Below, piece after piece: positions 16,223 to 25,011 of a stretch of DNA of 30,545 bases. Location of the stretch: contig CANQQN010000002.1 in the NCBI GenBank assembly GCA_947625995.1, positions 1-30,545 of the forward strand, given 5' to 3'. The stretch comes from an uncultured Lachnospiraceae bacterium (lineage in GTDB: Bacteria; Bacillota; Clostridia; Lachnospirales; Lachnospiraceae). The notes beneath the pieces were generated by a model. It saw only the letters and a program-made list of their open reading frames with translations. It was not told the origin of the DNA and made no database searches. Position 1 is the first letter of the stretch; every line of letters starts with the position of its first letter. The translations under genes were made by a program, and so were the position numbers.

Positions 16223-17134
16223 ATGAGCAGAAATAAAATCGTTATCATCGCCGCCTGCGTCATTGCTGTGGCGGCTGCCGGTACAGGGGTCATGCTCCAT
16301 ACCATTTCAGACAATAAAAAGAACGTGGTCTATCTGGAGGGTCTGGAGGCTTATGAAGCAGGGGATTACGAGGCTGCCAAAAAAGCGTTTGAAAGTGTCG
16401 GCAACTATGAAGATACGAAGTCGATCCTGAAAGAAATCCAGTATCAGGAGGCGCTGCTGGCCATAGAGGCGGGAGATGACGCCTCCGCTGAGAAAACCCT
16501 TCTGACTATGGAGGATTACAAAGAGGCAAAAAATTATCTTTATCTCATTACATACCACAAGATCAAGGCCTGCATGGAGGCGAAGGATTACGATCAGGCG
16601 GAGAAGTATGCCGATGAGATCATGGGGTATGAGGACGTTGCTCAGCTTAAGCAGGATATCATCTATCAGAAAGCGATGGTCCAAGTGGACAATGCCCAGT
16701 TCGAGAAGGCGCGGGAACTGCTTACAAAGATTTCCGACGCTGCCAGAGTAGAAGGCGCGGTGAAATCCATTCAGGAAACACAGTATGCGGTGCCCTGTCT
16801 GCAGGATCTTTACAGCAGATACACAGAAAATGTGAAGATCACAGATGTGCTGGAGGCAAGATATCGCGACGTGGCTTACAACACCGGAATGAGTATGCCC
16901 TTGATCATGATCCGTTATACGGTGCAGGCGGATACAGGGGAAACGGAGGAGCTTTACGCGGCATATGATAATTACACGTATTACGGGGCGTGCCATACCC
17001 TTGACAGAAATGCGGTCGATATGAAAAATCAGGCGGAGATGGCCGGATTTTTGAAGATCCAGCCTGCATGGGATGCGCCGGATACCGTGCGGCTTTCCGC
17101 GCCGGCCATGAAGATTCTGGCGGGCGTGCAGTAG
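16223..17134 (+). CDS. single-pass membrane protein with TPR-like repeats, unknown function
   Basis: A 303-residue protein with an uncleaved-looking N-terminal membrane helix (about 5-26, no lipobox cysteine) followed by an external domain. Residues about 36-175 are helical repeats resembling TPRs, with recurring units like EAYEAGDYEAAKKAFESVGNYEDTKSIL and AKDYDQAEKYADEIMGYEDVAQLK. The rest (about 195-303) looks like a compact mixed fold with aromatic residues (YDNYTYYGACHTLDR) and is not recognised. It begins 16 bases after smpB and ends eight bases before the ssrA promoter, so it is likely the last gene of the rnr-smpB transcript. Its role is unknown. A link with trans-translation is not implied by the domain content. 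Confidence 0.8.
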   Translation: MSRNKIVIIAACVIAVAAAGTGVMLHTISDNKKNVVYLEGLEAYEAGDYEAAKKAFESVGNYEDTKSILKEIQYQEALLAIEAGDDASAEKTLLTMEDYKEAKNYLYLITYHKIKACMEAKDYDQAEKYADEIMGYEDVAQLKQDIIYQKAMVQVDNAQFEKARELLTKISDAARVEGAVKSIQETQYAVPCLQDLYSRYTENVKITDVLEARYRDVAYNTGMSMPLIMIRYTVQADTGETEELYAAYDNYTYYGACHTLDRNAVDMKNQAEMAGFLKIQPAWDAPDTVRLSAPAMKILAGVQ

Positions 17135-17141
17135 TTTCCTG

Positions 17142-17170
17142 TTGACAGAAGGAGCGAGCTTTCTTATAAT
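17142..17170 (+). promoter_or_regulatory. consensus promoter of ssrA
   Basis: TTGACA at 17142-17147, exactly 17 bases, TATAAT at 17165-17170: both hexamers match consensus fully. Start of transcription would be near 17177, leaving about 20 bases of 5' leader to be trimmed before the mature tmRNA end at 17198. Confidence 0.95.
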
Positions 17171-17197
17171 AGATAAGGAATTAACCGTTATAACCAA

Positions 17198-17544
17198 GGG
17201 GTTGTACTGGTTTCGACGGGGGTTTAGAAGCTTTAGAAGCCATCCGCGGTGCGGGACCGCGTCATCAATCCGCACAATAAATATAAACGCTGAAGACAAT
17301 TTAGCATACGCTGCCTAAGGGCGGCTGTCGGCCTTAGATCTCCTGCGGTTTAGGGATCCGGCATCGACTACGCGGGGAACTCTGTTTCCTAAGCTTTGCG
17401 GAGGCAGAAGATCCATGAAGCTACTGATGTCCGAAGCCTGTCATTAGGCGCCGGACGGAGGGAATGTGAAAATAATGACTGCGATGGGAGAAACTATTGT
17501 GGAAAGACTTTCGGACAGGGGTTCGATTCCCCTCAGCTCCATCA
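17198..17544 (+). ncRNA. ssrA: transfer-messenger RNA (tmRNA)
   Basis: Rescues stalled ribosomes with SmpB. The 5' end GGGGTTG (17198-17204) pairs with CAGCTCC at 17534-17540 to form the tRNA-like acceptor stem, and the T-arm GGGGTTCGATTCCCC is intact just before it. The conserved 5' segment TGGTTTCGACGGGG is present. The tag frame is GCT GAA GAC AAT TTA GCA TAC GCT GCC TAA at 17289-17318, giving AEDNLAYAA, with GCT as resume codon. The bases after the discriminator A17541 are TCA and not CCA, so CCA would have to be added by tRNA nucleotidyltransferase. It has its own promoter and two terminator-like hairpins downstream. Confidence 0.97.
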
Positions 17545-17642
17545 GACCGCGAAGGTGGGCGAGCCCCCGGTCTTCATAACGTGGGGTTTGCCATTACATG
17601 GTGGTTCGTGTAAGATGAAATGGATAAGAAGATATAAGGACG

Positions 17643-17669
17643 ATCTTGAGAAATCAAGGTTTTTCTTAT
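17643..17669 (+). terminator. terminator-like hairpin downstream of ssrA
   Basis: ATCTTGA, loop GAAA, TCAAGGT (one T-G wobble) followed by TTTTCTT. It lies about 100 bases after the mature tmRNA end, so the primary transcript would carry a 3' extension that must be trimmed. Confidence 0.7.
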
Positions 17670-17697
17670 AGCTTAAAAATTATCTTAAAAAGACCTA

Positions 17698-17750
17698 AAA
17701 AAGTGCGTCAAAGGCCGGAGACAGGTTCTTCGGTTCCGGCGCGCTTTTTT
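17698..17750 (+). terminator. second terminator-like hairpin after ssrA
   Basis: AAAAAGTGCG at 17698-17707 pairs with CGCGCTTTTT at 17740-17749 (one wobble), with an inner GCCGGA/TCCGGC stem competing at its base, and a T run. It could back up the hairpin at 17643 and isolate the downstream genes. The 17545-17697 stretch contains no gene that I can support. Confidence 0.6.
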
Positions 17751-17782
17751 ATATCGCGATGGTTTGCATGAAGAATCTGTTT

Positions 17783-17811
17783 TTGACAAATACTATCCTG
17801 TGCGCATGGTG
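17783..17811 (+). promoter_or_regulatory. weak candidate promoter for the ClpP-like gene
   Basis: A perfect TTGACA at 17783-17788, but the -10 region at the right distance (CATGGT, 17805-17810) matches only three positions. Proposed because a promoter is expected after the two ssrA terminators. Confidence 0.4.
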
Positions 17812-17847
17812 TCAATCTAAACAGAAAGGGACGGGAGTGTGTCAAAA

Positions 17848-18570
17848 ATGGCTGAAGATATGATCAAAAACAACGAGGAACAGAAAAACGAACAGGCGGA
17901 TGCCCAGAAGGCGCAGGACGAGAGAATTGAAAATTACGGGCAGGTGACGCTGGAAAGTGAAGTGGAGGATTATAAGATCCATCTGATCTCTATTATCGGG
18001 GAGATTGAGGGACACGAGGTACTGCCCGCCACAAGTAAATCCACCAAGTACGAGCATGTATTGCCACAGCTTGCGGCAGTGGAAAACAGCAGGGATATTC
18101 AGGGATTGCTTGTGCTTTTGCACACCATGGGAGGCGATGTGGAGAGCGGTCTTGCCATTGCGGAAATGATCGCGTCCATGAGTAAGCCAAGCGTCGGCCT
18201 TGTGCTGGGCGGCAGCCATTCCATCGGCGTGCCTCTTGCGGTGGCAACCGATTATTCCTACATTGTGCCCACGGGTACCATGATCCTGCATCCGGTGCGC
18301 ATGAGCGGCACCGTCATCGGCGCGCCCCAGACTTACGATTATTTTAATCTGATCCAAGACCGGATCGTTTCTTTTGTGGCGGCCCACAGCAAAAGCACAA
18401 AGGAAAAGATGGAAGAGATGATGCTGGCAACAGGGATCCTTACCAAAGATCTGGGTACGATTTTGGTGGGACAGGACGCGGTGGACCGGGGCTTGATCGA
18501 CGCTGTGGGCGGCATGTCAGATGCTTTTCAAAAGCTGAATGCATTGATCGCAAAGAGGGAAAAGAAGTGA
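17848..18570 (+). CDS. ClpP-fold serine protease, TepA-like
   Basis: A 240-residue member of the ClpP/crotonase-fold group closest to TepA (translocation-enhancing protein) of Bacillus, which lacks an AAA+ partner. The charged N-terminus (to about residue 30) is followed by the protease core: LVLLHTMGGDVESGLAIAEMI, the nucleophile elbow GGSHSIGVPLA (Ser125 likely), and MILHPVRMSG with His148. The position of the third residue is not certain. Two starts are possible: GTG at 17839 (AAAGGG eight bases upstream) and ATG at 17848 (GGGAG ten bases upstream); I chose the ATG. It precedes uppP and ftsK/spoIIIE; in B. subtilis tepA also lies just before spoIIIE, which supports the assignment. Its substrates are not evident. 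Confidence 0.88.
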   Translation: MAEDMIKNNEEQKNEQADAQKAQDERIENYGQVTLESEVEDYKIHLISIIGEIEGHEVLPATSKSTKYEHVLPQLAAVENSRDIQGLLVLLHTMGGDVESGLAIAEMIASMSKPSVGLVLGGSHSIGVPLAVATDYSYIVPTGTMILHPVRMSGTVIGAPQTYDYFNLIQDRIVSFVAAHSKSTKEKMEEMMLATGILTKDLGTILVGQDAVDRGLIDAVGGMSDAFQKLNALIAKREKK

Positions 18571-18657
18571 AGATGTTTCTAAATTATCAGCAAAATGTTA
18601 TGAAAATAATCAAATGTTTAAAAAACATTAAAAAAAGGTGAATTGAATGAAATGTAG

Positions 18658-18686
18658 TTGGCATTTTTTAATATTGATGGTATAAT
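18658..18686 (+). promoter_or_regulatory. promoter of uppP
   Basis: TTGGCA at 18658-18663, a 17-base spacer and a perfect TATAAT at 18681-18686, in an AT-rich 196-base gap after the ClpP-like gene. The leader to the uppP ATG is about 75 bases and ends with the strong site ACAGGAGGTC. Confidence 0.8.
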
Positions 18687-18766
18687 AACGAGAAAATATG
18701 AAGACTGGAATAGTATGCAATCTTTCCAAAAAATAAAGGAAATCATAAAAACAGGAGGTCAAAAAT

Positions 18767-19648
18767 ATGTCTTTGTTGCAAGCAATTTTAATGGGGATCA
18801 TTCAGGGCCTGACAGAATTTTTGCCTGTAAGCAGTTCCGGACATTTGGCGATTTTTAAAAACGTGTTCCATGTAAATACGGATATGAAGATGACGTTTGA
18901 TATTATGCTTCATGTAGGTACTCTGATCGCGGTATTCATCATCTACTGGGCGGATATTAAAAAAATGGTGGTGGAAGCAGTCCGGATCCTGATCGACTGC
19001 TGCGCGAACCTGAAGATACTGATAAACAATACTTTTTCAGGAGAAGACGAGAAATACCGAAGGATCGTATCCGGAAGCTATCGCAAATTTGTCGTGCTCG
19101 TGCTTGTCTCTACCATTCCCACGGGCATCATCGGATTTCTGGGGAAAGATCTGGTGGAAAAAGCCGGAGAGAATATGCTGATCATCGGCGTTTGCCTGTT
19201 GATCACAGCCTGTCTGCTGATGATCGCCGACAGGACAGTTTCCGGAAAAAAGACGCCGAAAAACATTACATATACCAATGCCCTTGGAATTGGCGTCGCA
19301 CAGGGCATCGCCACACTGCCCGGCATTTCCCGCTCCGGTACCACCATTACGGCTTGCCTGCTCAGCGGTTTTGACAAGCGGTTTGCGGTAAAGTATTCCT
19401 TTATCATGTCTATTCCCGCGATCTTAGGCGCGGCTGTTCTTGACATCAAGGACATCGCGGCGGAATCGCTTTCAAAGGCGGAGATTCTTAATTACGCGGC
19501 GGGGATGATCGCTGCCGCGGTGGTTGGTTTCCTGTGCATCAAGTTTGTGCTTGTACTTGTGCGGAATCGTAAGTTTAAATATTTCGGCATTTATTGTATT
19601 CTCATGGGCCTGTTGGCGATCTTGTATCATTTTGGCCTGTTTTCCTGA
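18767..19648 (+). CDS. uppP: undecaprenyl-diphosphate phosphatase (BacA/UppP)
   Basis: Integral membrane enzyme that dephosphorylates undecaprenyl pyrophosphate so that the lipid carrier can be reused in peptidoglycan and other wall polymer synthesis; overproduction gives bacitracin resistance in other bacteria. 293 residues with several hydrophobic segments. Both catalytic motifs are present: QGLTEFLPVSSSGHL near the N-terminus (the E-x3-E type and PVSSSGH loop) and LPGISRSGTTI in the second half. AGGAGG is eight bases before the ATG. It has its own promoter and is followed 28 bases later by ftsK, so the two may share a transcript. Confidence 0.97.
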   Translation: MSLLQAILMGIIQGLTEFLPVSSSGHLAIFKNVFHVNTDMKMTFDIMLHVGTLIAVFIIYWADIKKMVVEAVRILIDCCANLKILINNTFSGEDEKYRRIVSGSYRKFVVLVLVSTIPTGIIGFLGKDLVEKAGENMLIIGVCLLITACLLMIADRTVSGKKTPKNITYTNALGIGVAQGIATLPGISRSGTTITACLLSGFDKRFAVKYSFIMSIPAILGAAVLDIKDIAAESLSKAEILNYAAGMIAAAVVGFLCIKFVLVLVRNRKFKYFGIYCILMGLLAILYHFGLFS

Positions 19649-19676
19649 TACAGCCGGGATGTTGGGAGGTAATTAG

Positions 19677-22412
19677 ATGGCGTCCGGTCGGAAGGCAAAT
19701 CATCAAGTGGCGCAAAAGAAAAACAGATCCTCAAATACGGGAAGACAGCAGGAACAGCTTGGCATTTTTCAGGAGATCTTTTTGCTGGCTGCCCTTGGAT
19801 TTTGCATTTTACTATTTTTCAGCGGCTTTGGTATCGGAGGCAGGGCTACTGACAGCATCAGCGAAGTGCTGTTCGGCGCCTTTGGTATGATGAGTTATAT
19901 TTTCCCCGTGCTTCTGTTTTTGGGTATTTTTTTCATAGTGGTCGGGGAAGACGCAGGCAAGATGATTTCCAAGGCTTTTTCCAGCATTGTGATCTTTTTG
20001 TCGCTCTGTGTCCTTTTACAGGTTTTTACGGACAATGAAGGATTCAATCCTCAGGATATTCAGGGATATTTCAGTTATTCCATGATGTTTAAAAAAGGCG
20101 GAGGCGCTTTCGGCGGCATTGCGTATAACTGGATTTCCGGTATGATGGGCCGGATCGGCGCCGCGGTGGTCTGCATTCTCCTGATCGTGGCCGCAATGGT
20201 GATCCTTACCAGAAAGTCTTTTTTCAAGAGCATTTCTGTCGGTGGCCAAAAGCTGAAAGATACCGCCAAAAAAGATACTGCCCTCAGGAAAAGACGAGCT
20301 GCCATCCGCAAGGAGGAGCAGTACAAAAAAAAGAAGGATAACATAGAATACCGCTACAAGGAACGGCAGATTCAATATGAGGCAAAGAAACAGCGCAGGC
20401 AGCAGCATTTGGAGAAAATGGAGGTTAAGAGGCAAAAGGAAGCGGAGGCGGCGAAGCGCCGTTCTTTCATGACCGCAGTCCGGAGCCGTGATACAGATTT
20501 TGCGGCGACGGATCTGAAAGGCGGCCCTGTCCCCAATCTTGCAAAGACCGGAAAAGAACTGAAGAAGAACGGAAAAGAGGCAAAGCTACAGGTAAAGCCC
20601 ATGGGACGTGTGGGTATTGAGGAAACGCCTGTGATCACCACGCTGAAAAACCCCGGAAGCGAGATTACGATCACAAGAGGCGGCGCAAAAACGATGGTGG
20701 ATCTCAGTGATCCCGAAGAACTCATCGCCCAAAAGAGCGCTCAGCGCAAACAGAAAGCCATGGAGAAAGCGGCAGCCTCAAAGACGTCTTCGGCAGGATC
20801 TGTCAAGACCGCGCAAAATCCGGATCAGACGCAAAAAAAAGCAGATTCCGGCAAGATTTCCAAAAAAGACGCCGCCGAGGCAATGGATCAGGTCATGTCC
20901 GAGATCGTTGCGGGCGAACAGCCAAAGGAGGGTGATGCGTTTGCGTTTCCTCCCCTTGAATTTCTTCAGAAAGGCGCCGGAGGCGCCATGGGGGATTCTG
21001 ACGAAAAGCTTCGCGAGACAGCCATGAAGCTGCAGCAGACGCTTCGCAGCTTCGGCGTGAACGTGACGGTACTGGATGTCAGCTGCGGCCCTGCCGTTAC
21101 GCGGTATGAGCTTCAGCCGGAGGTAGGCGTGAAGGTAAGCCGTATTGTTTCTCTGGCGGACGATATCAAACTGAATCTTGCGGTGTCGGATATCCGCATA
21201 GAGGCTCCTATCCCCGGAAAACCGGCTGTTGGGATCGAAGTTCCCAATTCGGAGAAGTCTTCGGTATACCTGCGGGAGCTTTTAGAGTCAAAAGAACTGA
21301 AAGCCAACAGATCCGTGCTGGCATTTCCGGCAGGCAAAGATATTTCCGGCAGGGTGATCGTTGCGGATCTGGCAAAGATGCCTCATATGCTTGTTGCGGG
21401 TACTACCGGCTCCGGCAAATCCGTATTTACGAATTCAATTATTTTGAGTATGCTCTACCGGGCAAAGCCCAGTGAACTCAGGTTTATCATCATTGACCCG
21501 AAGGTCGTGGAGTTTGGCGTTTACAATGGAATTCCCCATCTGATGATCCCCGTGGTGACCGACCCTAAAAAGGCGGCCGGCGCTTTGAACTGGGCCGTTG
21601 CGGAGATGGCCGAGCGTTACAAAAAATTTGCTGAGCTTCAGGTAAGGGATCTTGGCGGCTACAATGCAAAGATAGATTCCCTGAAGGATATTCCTCTTCA
21701 GGAGGGAGAGGAGCGGCCAAAGAAGCTTCCGAAGATCGTGATCATCATCGACGAGCTTGCGGATCTGATGATGGTCGCGGCAAAAGAGGTGGAGGATTCC
21801 ATCTGCCGTCTTGCGCAGCTTGCAAGAGCGGCCGGCATTCATATGATCATTGCCACCCAGCGGCCTTCCGTGGACGTTGTGACAGGCCTGATCAAGGCGA
21901 ATATTCCCTCCAGAGTTGCCCTTTCGGTGGCGTCCGGTACGGATTCCCGGACGATCTTGGATATGAACGGCGCCGAAAAACTGCTGGGCAACGGCGACAT
22001 GCTGTTTTATCCAAGCGGCTATCCCAAACCCATCCGTGTGCAGGGCGCTTTTGTGTCCGATCAGGAAGTGGGGAAGATCGTCTCGTTTTTGAAGGAACAG
22101 AATCAGGACGTTGTCTACAACAAGGAGGTTGAAGAAAAGATGAACAGCGTTCAGCTTTCCTCCTCCGGAGGCGGTTCCTCAGGGGAGGACGAGCGCGATG
22201 AGTATTTTGCCGACGCCGGTAAGTTTATCATAGAGAAGGACAAGGCTTCCATCGGCATGCTGCAGCGGGTGTTTAAGATCGGATTTAACCGTGCGGCCCG
22301 GATCATGGACCAGCTTGCGCAGGCAGGCGTTGTCGGCGAGGAGGAGGGAACGAAGCCCCGAAAGATACTGATGTCAATGACGGATTTTGAAAACTTTTTG
22401 GAAGAGATCTGA
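19677..22412 (+). CDS. ftsK: DNA translocase FtsK/SpoIIIE
   Basis: Double-stranded DNA pump that clears chromosome DNA from the division septum, or into the forespore in sporulating species. 911 residues: N-terminal membrane domain with about four helices (residues 30-185), a long highly charged linker (about 195-440; Lys/Arg/Glu-rich, probably coiled coil up to about 260, then a low-complexity part), the alpha/beta motor with Walker A GTTGSGKSV (575-583, Lys581), Walker B IVIIIDELADL (Asp692), and a C-terminal winged-helix gamma domain (about 845-911; IGMLQRVFKIGFNRAARIMDQL) that reads orienting DNA sequences. GGGAGGTAATTAG precedes the ATG. Whether it is the division or sporulation paralogue cannot be decided from sequence alone; the tepA-type neighbour favours a SpoIIIE-like gene. 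Confidence 0.97.
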   Translation: MASGRKANHQVAQKKNRSSNTGRQQEQLGIFQEIFLLAALGFCILLFFSGFGIGGRATDSISEVLFGAFGMMSYIFPVLLFLGIFFIVVGEDAGKMISKAFSSIVIFLSLCVLLQVFTDNEGFNPQDIQGYFSYSMMFKKGGGAFGGIAYNWISGMMGRIGAAVVCILLIVAAMVILTRKSFFKSISVGGQKLKDTAKKDTALRKRRAAIRKEEQYKKKKDNIEYRYKERQIQYEAKKQRRQQHLEKMEVKRQKEAEAAKRRSFMTAVRSRDTDFAATDLKGGPVPNLAKTGKELKKNGKEAKLQVKPMGRVGIEETPVITTLKNPGSEITITRGGAKTMVDLSDPEELIAQKSAQRKQKAMEKAAASKTSSAGSVKTAQNPDQTQKKADSGKISKKDAAEAMDQVMSEIVAGEQPKEGDAFAFPPLEFLQKGAGGAMGDSDEKLRETAMKLQQTLRSFGVNVTVLDVSCGPAVTRYELQPEVGVKVSRIVSLADDIKLNLAVSDIRIEAPIPGKPAVGIEVPNSEKSSVYLRELLESKELKANRSVLAFPAGKDISGRVIVADLAKMPHMLVAGTTGSGKSVFTNSIILSMLYRAKPSELRFIIIDPKVVEFGVYNGIPHLMIPVVTDPKKAAGALNWAVAEMAERYKKFAELQVRDLGGYNAKIDSLKDIPLQEGEERPKKLPKIVIIIDELADLMMVAAKEVEDSICRLAQLARAAGIHMIIATQRPSVDVVTGLIKANIPSRVALSVASGTDSRTILDMNGAEKLLGNGDMLFYPSGYPKPIRVQGAFVSDQEVGKIVSFLKEQNQDVVYNKEVEEKMNSVQLSSSGGGSSGEDERDEYFADAGKFIIEKDKASIGMLQRVFKIGFNRAARIMDQLAQAGVVGEEEGTKPRKILMSMTDFENFLEEI

Positions 22413-22442
22413 TCAAGGATCGGAACCGGAATGGAGGATAAG

Positions 22443-24113
22443 ATGAAAACAGATATTGAGATCGCTCAGGAGGCGGTCATGATACCGATTCAGGAGGTTG
22501 CAAAAAAACTGGATATCACAGAGGATGAATTGGAGCTCTACGGCAAATATAAGGCAAAGCTTTCCGATGATCTGTGGGAAAGGGTGAAGGACAGACCGGA
22601 CGGCAAGCTGGTGCTTGTGACGGCCATCAATCCTACCCCCGCAGGAGAAGGGAAGACCACCACAAGCGTTGGCCTCGGACAGGCCTTCGGTGTACTTGGG
22701 AAAAAGGCTGTGGTTGCCCTTCGCGAGCCGTCTCTTGGCCCATGCTTTGGTATAAAGGGCGGCGCCGCCGGCGGCGGATATGCGCAGGCGGTTCCCATGG
22801 AGGATCTGAATCTTCACTTTACCGGCGATTTCCACGCGATTACTTCCGCGAACAACCTGCTTGCGGCCATGCTGGACAATCATATCCAGCAGGGAAACGT
22901 ACTGGGGATCGACCCCAGACAGGTGGTCTGGAAACGTTGTCTGGACATGAATGACCGTGTGCTCCGCAATATTGTCGTGGGGCTCGGCAGAAAGACTGAC
23001 GGCGTTGTCAGGGAGGATCATTTTATCATTACGGTGGCGTCTGAGATCATGGCGATCCTCTGTCTTGCAGAGGATATGGCCGATCTGAAAAAACGTCTGG
23101 GCCGGATCATCGTAGCCTACAACTACGACGGCGACCCGGTGACGGCGGACCAGATCCATGCAACAGGCGCCATGGCTGCGCTGTTAAAGGACGCCATCAA
23201 GCCGAACCTGATCCAGACGCTGGAGCATACGCCGGTGCTTGTACACGGCGGCCCCTTTGCCAATATCGCTCACGGCTGCAACAGTATCCGCGCCACAAGG
23301 ACCGCGTTGAAGCTTGCGGATATTACCGTTACGGAGGCCGGATTCGGCGCTGACCTTGGCGCAGAAAAATTTTTCGACATAAAATGTCGGATGGCGGGAC
23401 TGAAGCCCGATGCAGTCGTTCTTGTGGCTACTGTCCGCGCGTTGAAATATAACGGCGGCGTTCCAAAGGATCAGCTTTCCGGGGAGAATCTTGACGCACT
23501 GAAAAAGGGCATTGTCAACCTTGAAAAACATATTGAAAATCTGCAGAAATACGGTGTGCCCATTGTGGTAACCCTGAATTCCTTTATTACCGATACGGAG
23601 GCAGAGGTTTCCTATATTCGCAGCTTCTGTGAGGAGCGCGGCTGTGAATTTGCCTTGTCCGAAGTATGGGAGAAAGGCGGCAAGGGCGGCGTTGCGCTGG
23701 CGGAGGCTGTGTTAAAGACGCTGGAGACAAAGCCCTCGCAGTTCAAACCTATATATGATGACGACATGAGCCTGAAGGATAAGATCACTACCGTGGCAAA
23801 GGAAATCTACGGCGCGGATGGCGTTTCCTTCGCACCGGCTGCGGAAACGGAACTGAAGAAGATTGAAGCCATGGGCTTTCGTTCACTGCCGGTCTGCATG
23901 GCCAAAACCCAGTATTCTCTTTCCGACGACCCGGCCCGCCTTGGCCGGCCGGAGCATTTTACAATTACCGTCCGGGAGGTTTATATTTCCTCCGGCGCAG
24001 GCTTTGTGGTTGCCCTTACAGGCTCCGTGATGACCATGCCCGGGCTTCCAAAAGTTCCTGCGGCGAACGGTATTGACGTAAATGATGACGGTGTGATCAC
24101 CGGATTATATTAA
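22443..24113 (+). CDS. fhs: formate-tetrahydrofolate ligase
   Basis: Joins formate to tetrahydrofolate with ATP, giving 10-formyl-THF, in cytosolic one-carbon metabolism (also a step of the Wood-Ljungdahl methyl branch in acetogens). 556 residues, normal length. The phosphate-binding motif TPAGEGKTTTSVGLGQ is clear, with further family segments REPSLGPCFGIKGGAAGGG, ITSANNLLAAMLDNH and EAGFGADLGAEKFFDIKCR. An ATG at 22431 is in frame, but GGAGG at 22434-22438 is exactly placed for the ATG at 22443. It starts 30 bases after ftsK and is followed by folD, the next enzyme of the pathway, after 33 bases. Confidence 0.98.
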   Translation: MKTDIEIAQEAVMIPIQEVAKKLDITEDELELYGKYKAKLSDDLWERVKDRPDGKLVLVTAINPTPAGEGKTTTSVGLGQAFGVLGKKAVVALREPSLGPCFGIKGGAAGGGYAQAVPMEDLNLHFTGDFHAITSANNLLAAMLDNHIQQGNVLGIDPRQVVWKRCLDMNDRVLRNIVVGLGRKTDGVVREDHFIITVASEIMAILCLAEDMADLKKRLGRIIVAYNYDGDPVTADQIHATGAMAALLKDAIKPNLIQTLEHTPVLVHGGPFANIAHGCNSIRATRTALKLADITVTEAGFGADLGAEKFFDIKCRMAGLKPDAVVLVATVRALKYNGGVPKDQLSGENLDALKKGIVNLEKHIENLQKYGVPIVVTLNSFITDTEAEVSYIRSFCEERGCEFALSEVWEKGGKGGVALAEAVLKTLETKPSQFKPIYDDDMSLKDKITTVAKEIYGADGVSFAPAAETELKKIEAMGFRSLPVCMAKTQYSLSDDPARLGRPEHFTITVREVYISSGAGFVVALTGSVMTMPGLPKVPAANGIDVNDDGVITGLY

Positions 24114-24146
24114 CAGATCCTGTGGGCGGACAGATTGGAGGATAGT

Positions 24147-24998
24147 ATGGCATTGATCATTGATGGTAAAAAGATCGCGGCACAGATTAAGGATGAATGC
24201 AGGGAAAAGGTCGCGGCATACAAAGAACAGGGGATTGAGATCACGTTGGCTGTGGTGCAGGTAGGACATGATCCTGCATCCAATGTCTATGTAAATAATA
24301 AAAAGAAGGCTTGTGAATATGTGGGGATCCGTTCTCTTTCCTACGAACTGGAAGAAACAGTCACCGAGGAGGAGCTTCTTGCCCTTGTGGAGAAGCTTAA
24401 CAACGATCCGACAGTAAACGGCATTCTGGTACAGCTTCCCCTGCCGGAGCATATTGATGAAAATAAGGTGACCTTTGCGATTTCACCGAAGAAGGATGTG
24501 GACGGGTTTCACCCTTATAATGTGGGAGCGCTCAGCATTGGGCTGAAGGGATATGTATCCTGTACGCCTGCAGGCGTGATTCAGCTTCTGAAACGTTCCG
24601 GCATTGAGATCGCCGGGAAAAACTGTGTGGTCATGGGCCGAAGCAACATTGTGGGCAAACCGGTATCCATGCTGCTGCTCAGGGAGAACGGCACAGTTAC
24701 AGTCACGCATTCAAAAACAGAGAATATCAAAGAGATTACCAGACAAGCGGATATTTTGGTGGTTGCTGTGGGAAAGCCCCGGTTTGTCACTTCGGATTTT
24801 ATAAAAGAAGGCGCAGTAGTGATCGATGTGGGCATTCACAGAAACGCAGACAACAAGCTTTGCGGAGACGTTGATTTTGAAGATGTAAAGGACAAGGCAG
24901 GCGCCATTACGCCGGTGCCCGGCGGGGTTGGCGTGATGACCGTTGCCATGCTGATGAGCAACTGTACAGCTTCTGTAGAAATCAATGAAAGGGCATGA
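24147..24998 (+). CDS. folD: bifunctional methylene-THF dehydrogenase / methenyl-THF cyclohydrolase
   Basis: Interconverts 5,10-methylene-THF, methenyl-THF and 10-formyl-THF, usually with NADP(H). 283 residues, standard size. Family motifs: YVNNKKKACEYVGI with the catalytic lysine, VQLPLPEHID, PKKDVDGFHPYNVG, the cofactor-binding VVMGRSNIVGKPVSMLLL, TVTHSKT, and the C-terminal ITPVPGGVGVMTVAMLM. An in-frame TTG at 24135 was not used; GGAGG at 24137-24141 fits the ATG at 24147. The end overlaps or abuts the next gene, and it acts directly with the fhs product upstream. Confidence 0.98.
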   Translation: MALIIDGKKIAAQIKDECREKVAAYKEQGIEITLAVVQVGHDPASNVYVNNKKKACEYVGIRSLSYELEETVTEEELLALVEKLNNDPTVNGILVQLPLPEHIDENKVTFAISPKKDVDGFHPYNVGALSIGLKGYVSCTPAGVIQLLKRSGIEIAGKNCVVMGRSNIVGKPVSMLLLRENGTVTVTHSKTENIKEITRQADILVVAVGKPRFVTSDFIKEGAVVIDVGIHRNADNKLCGDVDFEDVKDKAGAITPVPGGVGVMTVAMLMSNCTASVEINERA

Positions 24999-25011
24999 GA
25001 GGATCACGAAC

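Noticed and set aside
17396..17671. Open frame of 91 codons crossing the 3' half of ssrA
   Set aside because: It overlaps the tRNA-like domain of tmRNA and has no ribosome binding site or protein character.
18613..18629. Inverted repeat AATGTTT-AAA-AAACATT between the ClpP-like gene and uppP
   Set aside because: Followed by an A run on the plus strand and not a T run, so it is not a plus-strand terminator. AT-rich palindromes of this size arise by chance.
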